This document shows, in pieces, positions 34,101 to 35,662 of a stretch of 35,662 nt of DNA (positions are counted from its first letter, which is position 1; every line of letters starts with the position of its first letter). Source of the stretch: Candidatus Omnitrophota bacterium (GTDB lineage Bacteria > Omnitrophota > Gorgyraeia > Zapsychrales > Fredricksoniimonadaceae); NCBI GenBank assembly GCA_015228785.1, contig JADGCU010000003.1, forward strand, positions 8,018 through 43,679, written 5' to 3'. The position numbers and the translations under genes were made by a program. The notes beneath the pieces were generated by a model. That model did not search any database and was not told the origin of the DNA. It was given only the letters and a program-made list of their open reading frames with translations.

Positions 34101-35662
34101 TTCCTGATATCCCTTTTACGGTCGGGATCCAGGACAGGGTGACTTTTCCGGAACTCCCATCCATCCAGCCACCCTTGACAACAACCGACGGAAGACCATA
34201 CTTCGTAAAATCAAATTTGTCATAAACCCTGCGATACTCCTCCTGGGAATGGGCCACACGCTCGAGATACCGGGCCTTGGCCTCTTCCAGGATCGACTGG
34301 GCAACCAGCGTTTCCTTATGACTCAACCGACAGCCGATATCCAAAGGTTGCGGCAGACCCGCATCCGAAAATCTATATGAATCCCCTCCATCACTTGCCA
34401 TGGCCAAGAAATTCTTACGTAAAGGCAAGCTAACCGCGTTCACGAAACGCGTCTTCATGCCTGTCTTTCTCGGCTCATCCTCCATCGAGCTCCCGGAAAT
34501 AAGAGCCAAAAGCATTCGTTTTTGTAAGAGACGGCCAATCACCTCTTTCAAAGACGACCGATCATCCAAGGTTTCGGAAAAATCCTTATCAGAATTCAAC
34601 AACGTCAAATCCATGTCTGAAGCAACGATCACACGCGGTGCAGCATTGACCATAAATTGATCCGTAGCAGACAACCGTCTCTTAAACAATTCGAGATCCT
34701 TGCGAACCCTGAACAAAGATTGGACCATGGTCCGCGCGCTCTTCCCGAAACGGATCGTGGAGGTCTCCGGCGCATCCACCCATACGATCGGCACTTCCAT
34801 GACGCGACACCCCAAAGCCTTGGCACGGCCGACCCACTCTGCATCGGCGGAGAAATCATATACAAAGTCAGGCTCATGGATGACCGTTGCTGTTCCATCT
34901 TGCTTGAGGGATGAAACGCTAACCGGCAAAATGCCTGACAACGCCCTGCCATTAAATGCCTTGAAGGACCGTTGCATATCCCTGATCCCCTCAACCGCAT
35001 GACCCAAGATCGTTTTTACAAATCCCACATAAACGGGTGTTCCCATACTACGCAATGCCTTACGATTGGTAACCACCGCGTCTTCATGCCGAATCGAGCC
35101 AACGGTCACCTCTGTTTCAGCCCGCACGATAGGCCCCACCAAAAGACCGCTCAAGGCCAGATGCGCGGACGGATCCCCATCGCTATACATCACAACATTG
35201 CGCCCGCGATCCACGGCATAGCGCATGCCAACAGCCAGCGCCCCATGTTTCTGAGAACCAAGTGCTTTCTTATCCGTTGAAGAAAGTTTCAAAAGATGAA
35301 TGTTCTGACGGATATTCTTATATCCCTCATCCGCCTCTAAGAGCCCACGAATGACATCCGCGGTCATCGGCAAATTCTCCTGTGAATCGTCCCCATCATT
35401 AACAAAAATAATTTCACCCTTAAGGCGCGGATTAACAGCAAGAAATTCATCGAAGAACTGGGTTACCTTTGTCCTCAACCACCCACGTCCCAACGGAGCA
35501 TCCGGATATTTCTTCTGCCCATGCCAAAGCGAAATACAAATAGACATGGTTGTCTCGCCCGTAATCCGATAGGCCTGAAGGTAAGAAGAGATAAACAACT
35601 TGGCTTCCGGAAGAAGTCCATTGCTGTGATGCTGCAGAAGATCATCGAGATAATACATGACC
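19186..35662 (-). CDS. Giant multi-domain membrane enzyme, N-terminus beyond the window
   Basis: One uninterrupted frame of more than 5,490 codons ends at TGA 19186-19188 and is still open at the right edge. The first in-window ATG (35658) lies inside a glycosyltransferase-associated segment that is repeated later, so it is not the start. Domains in order (residues from that ATG): GT-A glycosyltransferase 1-320; HAD 343-645; membrane helices 690-735; unrecognised helical region to about 1700; signal-like segment 1750-1774; transglutaminase-like 1915-1995; coiled coil and helix 2040-2107; about nine membrane helices 2147-2405; chorismatase-like 2430-2915; membrane helices 2948-3094; second glycosyltransferase 3247-3575; ParB/Srx-like 3735-3815; GNAT 3840-3965; CPBP-like 4015-4165; Nudix 4255-4440; glutamate racemase 4530-4775; methyltransferase 4840-5080; membrane block 5110-5430. 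The visible part is roughly 600 kDa. Absence of any stop in 16.5 kb argues strongly for an intact gene. Overall function is unknown; cell-envelope or predation roles have been proposed for giant genes of Omnitrophota. Confidence 0.93.
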   Translation of the reverse strand, partial: VMYYLDDLLQHHSNGLLPEAKLFISSYLQAYRITGETTMSICISLWHGQKKYPDAPLGRGWLRTKVTQFFDEFLAVNPRLKGEIIFVNDGDDSQENLPMTADVIRGLLEADEGYKNIRQNIHLLKLSSTDKKALGSQKHGALAVGMRYAVDRGRNVVMYSDGDPSAHLALSGLLVGPIVRAETEVTVGSIRHEDAVVTNRKALRSMGTPVYVGFVKTILGHAVEGIRDMQRSFKAFNGRALSGILPVSVSSLKQDGTATVIHEPDFVYDFSADAEWVGRAKALGCRVMEVPIVWVDAPETSTIRFGKSARTMVQSLFRVRKDLELFKRRLSATDQFMVNAAPRVIVASDMDLTLLNSDKDFSETLDDRSSLKEVIGRLLQKRMLLALISGSSMEDEPRKTGMKTRFVNAVSLPLRKNFLAMASDGGDSYRFSDAGLPQPLDIGCRLSHKETLVAQSILEEAKARYLERVAHSQEEYRRVYDKFDFTKYGLPSVVVKGGWMDGSSGKVTLSWIPTVKGISGKNTDPLAQKIRHGQVPDERHQIMEIAGKLALERQINIPVGISGAGTVEIKRASKRLALQNLSAAWPGVPVMYLGDSFDPEGNDYSVVGLRHVIIINVGEPVSEPGVLTIGGGVKSGEEILRMVDSLLAEDNTRFDKQAFLKKFAVRMFNPSAETLDVPQQKKTPEGKPLYMHPVTVAASFAMTLVSVDPSGVATTGALLLAAVLMGALVWGVVKSMRKTASQDKQPTRTSLLGRFWGILIPSRVTRIKLGSSRKIRVAISWFLQCILHAGSSWSARIIGSIQKRLWPHATPIRFVSYNTVVALARHVPREVLSSILFDLADMLRRVTLEIFLPNQGANSHRNRFVVWKTLLMTRCLPVMIGSGRRALWSHRWFSNKAACVKCLVEKAGCDEERAMMFASMLEGMAHATSDFDAANQVSKAYFRYASKVFPKAPWEPIGSSLGMQLNKNRKQVRAWLLERQTPETLVGMSFDEFVSLVRAFLSSRAEIKAIDIDDSLLAGLFELTKDAPMASLCDELVRLMDVARSTQRVLAEHVVEGLTNAGMQERVPTSLQIFFDKTLPMAMRMKDRTLGVNYAEYALCVAQNEDLIETSYFDEIYTVLLETEQVSGSCARLAAAAAPDTVVGDKYFRVRAYAEPVKTDEERVLLEERLVKMVAEHGAVDIVFDKTVFVEGLRRRLLMTIRKIEAGIPMEKVLLEAASRFAVAKVQGLEGKLDKELKKLQSAVHIMAGKEKIDAVNEYLRRHQTAMERFFEGIELKDDSSLSFVRQGPLARRHKMSEVSMDGHIRIFVRLRWFAFHYMGEVVARVAAALAKYRFFQKLIDEQAIVYGMANRLMLEPTAHDLLTKTFSRNGSQAPQQRASDLLLNMPVEEVQGLYNLAVLEDLQKQHWGSSYSGVGLNVEGQSQWLLLNHHQIEMRIRDFLGKKPNEIAAVFMIRSTIGGRAIFGVFETDSPQNKIFYHLRGFFECNQGKITGVGFQGADTRDMDLFMRYHGWGRGNYSEMDAKGLTHNAIIMAARRFIEIYEMTHSRDLFDPHMTAAIMYRDAHGNSCSEFTRLIDLARSPMYRKYAVPRDNHPDEVPQTAVSALGEVIYWYNYLKTKQRFHMLWRPSDWRYIHLVESLKSQNARGQSYHEELMEHFPLKSLEELKGIRLAQDPRFPAAKRLGDILSKRRSFINNFFAVRFLFRRQIKRWNDFNPSVRAGESKTADRSPVSGGEPTTTSEKNAGPESGILRVGKLPFVFLASLGLWGTPNRLPAQEKVSLPVVVSTTNASSESVSPRAPPAEAALTVKYEIAPSDAASLVRVGHDNIRFEKDVNTWIQRANQDPQSFSAQAYGEFLKLYNSTYRTNRAEIFFADIVRVLHEPSVREKYSKSWPAIEIQAARWLRDVISLSIGYSDVAARLMGDVVTEKKGECFAVSRLFVILSRACGLNAGVVVCDMTKPDGSLQKHAVAIVTLQDKTFAVIDVVNSSKEFPFCVSSTEEGFASFIEALYPNFIVCDKEGKRQELSARDFTKDAKASFYPFNARELENEIQAMVALQKQLEASRVKIERDQKELETLKDTIEKNKQEMRMIVAGFFAFLVGVLTWFIYSRKKRQDVLGKAVLKAQRNQGITNEPQPVGLKKEWWVVSWLNAHVDQIWWAGLVGIIVSALTFLVTYQGPWLAMVKPVSFVIFLSWVLVAVCGLVGVIKNRVLKFVVALPLTLAAFVGFCYVDGSLSSLTNNLGQTSLLVLIFGVRNFLAILWLQYLKTKKIAESMRYAFYWAAATAMMQGYFTNAVYIPLMKDHFAGVWDRLTFSLGALEYVTCIPLGVAVGAVFAQGFNILKNIRESLKKSLKLSPLTFLYWFPCNVVIWGLVAAKVIESVVVVAALFNIAGFFWWTILKPYVEKNFKNDTVTSRRIDMGPYQEVRFSVKPQAGLSAEEQFVNCLKQVRSAAGRSAFMIEATVLVRALTNQEFAERRAALQREWDRLFAGRAPPVTFVAQPPLNGSDVSLECMFIKVKRNRKNDVRIEYKQLDGFRYVVVSYDGLRWVHAGGLTVDGQGDIEKQAEGALAAGAKILAAEGLDYAKVVRQWNYIEKIVGYNEAGRQHYQVFNDHRSKAYKGLDWAHSYPAATGIGMLCGGVVLKLTALDVGSRKDIIIVPIKNMLQVNAHEYAVKLLEGKAIEGVKQKVAPQFERAKVVLIKDGSVWRVTVYVSGTASIRGESTQFAGITEGLSLDLRKKFLALAPGRMKGQFIGFNEAREILKKDPELFEAAQKMFVVKDEGALFGKGKLWSIVSKIENAFELPEGSVSFLDAQATDDDGLGPNARLQTEMTVDNIEYLISEKNLMHERNIGKVIRGHVGAKLTDLIRARTFVKVEHEKPQVVGVCDSRLVGVPHIPVWADVCRPDLSMETEADGFVVIPASDIMILAPQASELPLMTQSGSSRSGRSMIKTIFVLGAINAVFAAFMVLFNGGIFAGLFGVSVLYSLIYGCWKSLMGDGRQGEGKTTCNLFRLLWRLHFDEKMGLAGKTDKKPLAMIPGWERIVIQILSWAMYPLALAGAVMGLKAGFLAAVLGFLIPVLVVTAIAYPIIRRKAIEEEILRETLTSEQFVRRHQKQRYIRKEYMALSTFAVQTDPRTTPREVRIRKHIVNNLKWFFLHLGWLAMTDDKRFSSALAALIDKEGTMVVQLARADTREAQLLLRNLFLASSRNDLELTRALSLEEYLALLSSALSVALRRPDADKIADYLDEFLATEAVLISPEAKIFLTSYLSVYRVKSPIKFAYCSSLFGGQSKYPPLPFGKDWLNKNTSRLFRELLSVNPKVQGFMVLVNDGDDTAAKGSLGRKTVDVVRGLLKDYRYHDLRDRIVTLELSQADKCAMNSVKHGALACAMRYAVDYLGADVVMYADGDMDARQAGVLIGQIANEGHDVAVGSTKVDGAVTANRRAIRKAGTFLYNAYIRLLLPQVYRTRDFQRAFKGFSARMLKEILPVRINSVSENGKMNISFDRNFIYDFTGDVEWIGRAQIAGYKSVETPIVWIDSPETSMVSFRKHTLPQWKSPWRVRNNQQKFGQSSQGPLGLYPWKIGELSWAILQGDTEEFIRRQARREEIELKLYNGIRGAPFWFALKHIICIRIVMKDDDPLPRLGIATWKELSALYNLARENKERNLVDAINEHVKWNMARLVSGGALAMTLGNSEGSLWAEGLKRSLAYLAQCAEAQARRGQDDTIFTGKIHEARLVSVAYLTDARHVDIVRKWGRRVSFLSGAFARGDVPVQEHTGIKIIISREGLIKMDDGTHRLATLKRLKVPSVMAHLVWESADVKAARETDLGHDGLFRNDLTCVKWEAHELGAQSIRCGVLLYSGERLMGRLHMMVDPKALVIYSCFDLKSFNPRHGIGRRLIISGVDRAYEEARRRGMSPESVFVYYTLGPDETQKIAEPVEGLVASLGFRKLLANDPLSPVFTRGATVWASGIKDLLKTHSSLKAEMAALPVRRFSSIGPVVHCMPFWKELFPRLSQRQLERGIAPIYEETGIGALHYALAKLVDARIGFKDKGTALKLSWRMLRASRVALIIPVVLALPYISSFGLVAQILFAACVAGLAFVNGRTHLDLHAPQTKSQRADRACGISLIMLAALVGAAWGAVPAFAAAIGMHTLWNFVVPSRFTLSVPQKPAESKKKALRRLVKDMKRFLRQKSDFLILARQLKPLIRSGRTPITPDHYRKLLVDVRGGRLRLKGQKNDVVAVGLDDREEHLGSLDVAVTQLVFLKDGRYVDADNKDERKKGQMLLCRAAKVFVQMPETGKIALMRGSNGKLKLFGGRLESSRYQVDPYKAAARAEVSQETGLAFRKGKPGRHVLEGTFQRIGTGFFDDGRKWEPHRSAAFLYTPSLLEARHILEFKGSLDKASGRDRKAFEKSLRRLRKQGQGDGEVFEIVFVDPQDLLVEDVLESLNPSSSLERLLGCPEVRAFCEGLSSLKTRPSEGVEKVVPAPVYEREEGSRQGMVDQRGKADMLSSVASPSLESQVSERAFSRHEAVGVLDSGSGGLDSARVLHEAGYRVVYLGDIENLPYGSHGREEVQKWVEKCVAFLKGMGAQRIFCACNTMAVNVDWDLIKERQGMSTANIALEMVAHVAYLKTSGFPASKIILAATPATIRSGYYQKELGSQYEVYPLVFSRLAQLIEEGQIVQAEHEMSTMLQAIPEIKTYDTLLLGCTHYPVLKEFLKANFPWLRIVDPVEYLEESLHLVPKVGLNGEGSRRAPPVFYTTKSNPVFNYRVQSMFPEARISLVDDIHYAGPSLAALPSRLVERMEGLPQRGRMVRRNQNRRSEWKAYPQDEEAQRLKQFARVRVERSVPIEGLGVISSRGHVYAPSPMLTQIVTSRLGNDLSGEVGLDVGTGSGVLGLMMLKRNASRVVFTDVKEQALECVRENVANLGLDADSKRFDCVRTDLFTGLGEEKFTTVVFTPSPVDGYDASAGELATRYTYLGHVKEFFRFAGAYLAPSSRIIFRHTVFPQIQKSVETSQRIERLLLDFSRREGFAITKSSRPLVRRIRSPFLSNSSESALVEEHSYVYVFQRQNCSSSVNEKTLGMIGVKAKMGRASRELTRAGHQAWWREEILFSGPIILMALGALFWGLSPLFAVGAWVASGVVYGLSHKRLYEWHYDKSGTPYVVKVGHARFYHQVQFMMLGLAWRAALALSAVVNGGISLIALAAAVAALGHGIKNRPSGDMAQGKAQRLGMTGFRFPVKVKVLAQVGALFMGIALLGKLGLLDWYYQLRAQPVLAWWLPVNWSIFSDIFFGMLICFTTDYLSQKMAGRPRVSLKQSAIVSLVGLLQALPSMAYLFIHHPEVVAGSKAFYGFITSVLPFSLPSWIATLYAKTWPVFFPGATGVLITRLHTKAVEAGSVAAGYPIDKKEARRRGWALTGFWTLVALGKTGVIANCGGLAAMVYERLYDVGKFFVSAWVMNLPRVFGRRHSTASLRAVRNDGSAKGV
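19203..19246. repeat. Possible degenerate palindromic intergenic-type repeat at the 3' end of the giant gene
   Basis: The last residues (ASLRAVRNDG) resemble what is read when bacterial CGTCATTGCGAG-type dispersed palindromic repeats are translated. The DNA has imperfect inverted ends (CCATCATT and AATGACG). Weak, pattern-based call; a second copy would be needed to support it. Confidence 0.25.
20419..21141 (-). other. Domain in giant protein: class I SAM methyltransferase (HemK/RsmC-like)
   Basis: LDVGTGSGVLGLMML (Asp4890) is motif I, VVFTDV the acidic strand-2 motif, and VVFTPSPVDGY (near 4957) stands where N6/glutamine methylases have NPPY. Replacement of NPPY by TPSP suggests a changed substrate or lost activity. 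Confidence 0.6.
21334..22071 (-). other. Domain in giant protein: glutamate racemase (MurI)
   Basis: A complete MurI-like domain: GVLDSGSGGLDS (Asp4537, Ser4538), LGDIENLPYGSHG, FCACNTMA with catalytic Cys4598, and LGCTHYPVL with catalytic Cys4710. The 112-residue spacing of the cysteines is that of free-standing MurI. The reaction is L-/D-glutamate interconversion for peptidoglycan. Confidence 0.85.
22339..22896 (-). other. Domain in giant protein: divergent Nudix hydrolase
   Basis: KVFVQMPETGKIALMRG leads into GGRLE (from 4316), an extended loop, and AEVSQETGL (ending 4342). This follows the Nudix box GX5EX7REUXEEXGU but with extra residues and with the Arg and one Glu replaced, so the metal site may be altered. 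Confidence 0.5.
23164..23616 (-). other. Domain in giant protein: CPBP-like intramembrane protease, possibly degenerate
   Basis: APIYEE (EE at 4028-4029), FVNGRTH (His4104 by position in the motif) and HTLWN (4152-4156), set among membrane helices, resemble the three motifs of CPBP (CAAX/bacteriocin-processing) proteases. The Arg of EExxxR is missing, so activity is doubtful. Confidence 0.4.
23764..24141 (-). other. Domain in giant protein: GNAT-type N-acetyltransferase
   Basis: RHGIGRRL (3892-3899) is the Q/R-x-x-G-x-G/A acetyl-CoA loop, preceded by the strand LVIYSCFDLKSFNP and followed by AYEEARRRGM, FVYYTL and VASLGFRKL, the usual end of a GNAT fold. Substrate unknown. Confidence 0.6.
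24214..24456 (-). other. Domain in giant protein: ParB/sulfiredoxin-like
   Basis: MDDGTHRLATLKRLKVPSVMAHLV (3791 onward) carries the DGxHR nucleotide-binding signature followed by a helix and strand typical of the ParB/Srx fold. It directly precedes a GNAT domain. Small size makes the call moderate. Confidence 0.5.
24934..25920 (-). other. Domain in giant protein: GT2-like glycosyltransferase, copy 2
   Basis: Homologous along its length to copy 1: YLDEFL, SPEAKIFLTSYLSVYR, VNDGDD (3329-3334), KHGALACAMRYAVD, YADGD (3404-3408), RDFQRAFKGF, DVEWIGRA and DSPETSMVSF. Both metal-binding Asp residues (3406, 3408) are kept, so it looks active rather than decayed. Confidence 0.75.
26914..28371 (-). 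other. Domain in giant protein: chorismatase (FkbO/Hyg5, RidA-like) domain
   Basis: VRQWNYIEKIVGYNE (Trp2590), PAATGIG (from 2628), VYVSGTASIRGEST (around 2713) and ADVCRPDLSMETEA (Cys near 2903) follow the order of the conserved blocks I know from chorismatases, which convert chorismate to pyruvate and a (dihydro)hydroxybenzoate. The roughly 485-residue span is longer than usual, mostly through extra sequence between the last two blocks. Confidence 0.65.
29674..29916 (-). other. Domain in giant protein: transglutaminase-like cysteine protease fold
   Basis: The catalytic triad is visible as Cys1932 (KKGECFAVSR), His1967 (LQKHAVAIV) and Asp1983 (FAVIDVVN), with the spacing of the transglutaminase core. 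A signal-like hydrophobic segment (1750-1774) precedes it and a coiled coil plus membrane helix follows, so it probably faces the periplasm. Confidence 0.75.
33724..34632 (-). other. Domain in giant protein: phosphomannomutase-like HAD-IIB phosphatase
   Basis: All four HAD motifs are readable: DMDLT at 348-352, ISGSS near 387, a Lys in ASKRLAL near 573, and GDSFDPEGND at 593-602. The cap (with SWIPTVKGISG and GISGAGTVEIKRASKRL) resembles eukaryotic-type phosphomannomutase. Next to a glycosyltransferase this suggests sugar-phosphate chemistry. Confidence 0.75.
34699..35658 (-). other. Domain in giant protein: GT2-like glycosyltransferase, copy 1
   Basis: GT-A fold features: FVNDGDD at about 85-91, KHGALAVGMRYAVD, then VVMYSDGD with the metal-binding Asp-x-Asp at residues 160 and 162, and a conserved C-terminal block ending APETSTIRFG near 297. 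This arrangement resembles dolichol-phosphate-sugar synthases of family GT2. The acceptor is unknown. Confidence 0.75.

Noticed and set aside
19186-35662. Giant frame as an assembly artefact or modular synthetase
   Set aside because: No stop or frame break appears in 16.5 kb and several domains keep full catalytic motifs. No carrier, condensation or ketosynthase motifs are seen, so it is not an NRPS or PKS.
1-35662. CRISPR arrays, insertion sequences, tRNA or rRNA genes
   Set aside because: Looked for regular direct repeats, transposase motifs, terminal repeats and cloverleaf patterns in the short intergenic stretches and saw none. Only a computational scan would exclude small or divergent cases.

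Overview
This window looks like chromosomal DNA from an uncultured Gram-negative-type bacterium, most plausibly Omnitrophota (formerly OP3). I infer this from the envelope-type genes (lipoproteins, secreted repeat proteins, PilZ proteins) and above all from one uninterrupted reading frame of more than 5,490 codons. I recall from the literature that giant multi-domain genes of this kind occur in Omnitrophota. The phylum call is inference, not a search result. The standard genetic code fits, and TGA is used as a stop.

Layout. (1) 1-1534, plus strand: the 3' part of thiH and a small ThiF, overlapping, for the thiamin thiazole branch. (2) 1543-4112, minus strand: mnmG (tRNA wobble-uridine modification) followed by a VTT-domain membrane protein, joined by an ATGA overlap. 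(3) 4293-6590, minus: a membrane-anchored coiled-coil protein and a LacI-family regulator 6 bp behind it. (4) 6738-16624, minus: a carbohydrate locus. In transcription order it encodes a GH94-type phosphorylase, an ABC importer (lipoprotein binding protein plus two permeases, no ATPase in the window), a secreted clan GH-A glycosidase-like protein with helical repeat modules, a second secreted protein made of the same modules, and a lipoprotein with a carbohydrate-binding-like C-terminus. A simple reading is binding and cleavage of a glycan outside the cytoplasm, import of oligosaccharides, and phosphorolysis inside, with the nearby LacI protein as a candidate repressor. (5) 16705-19069: two adjacent PilZ proteins, then a divergent pair (a small membrane protein and a CvpA-like protein), then a third PilZ protein, with a convergent terminator hairpin. 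(6) 19186-35662, minus: a giant gene that runs off the right edge.

The giant gene is the outstanding feature. Its encoded part, about 600 kDa, strings together recognisable enzyme domains: GT-A glycosyltransferase, phosphomannomutase-like HAD phosphatase, a long helical region, transglutaminase-like Cys/His/Asp domain, a polytopic membrane block, a chorismatase (FkbO/Hyg5)-like domain, more membrane helices, a second copy of the glycosyltransferase, ParB/sulfiredoxin-like domain, GNAT acetyltransferase, CPBP-like membrane protease remnant, divergent Nudix box, a glutamate racemase with both catalytic cysteines, a class I methyltransferase and a C-terminal membrane block. Cytoplasmic-type enzymes (sugar, chorismate, D-glutamate chemistry) therefore sit in one membrane-threaded polypeptide. 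The two glycosyltransferase copies lie about 3,245 residues apart.

Motif residue numbers were worked out by hand from nucleotide positions. In the giant protein, residue 1 is the first in-window Met codon (complement of 35656-35658), which is not the true start.
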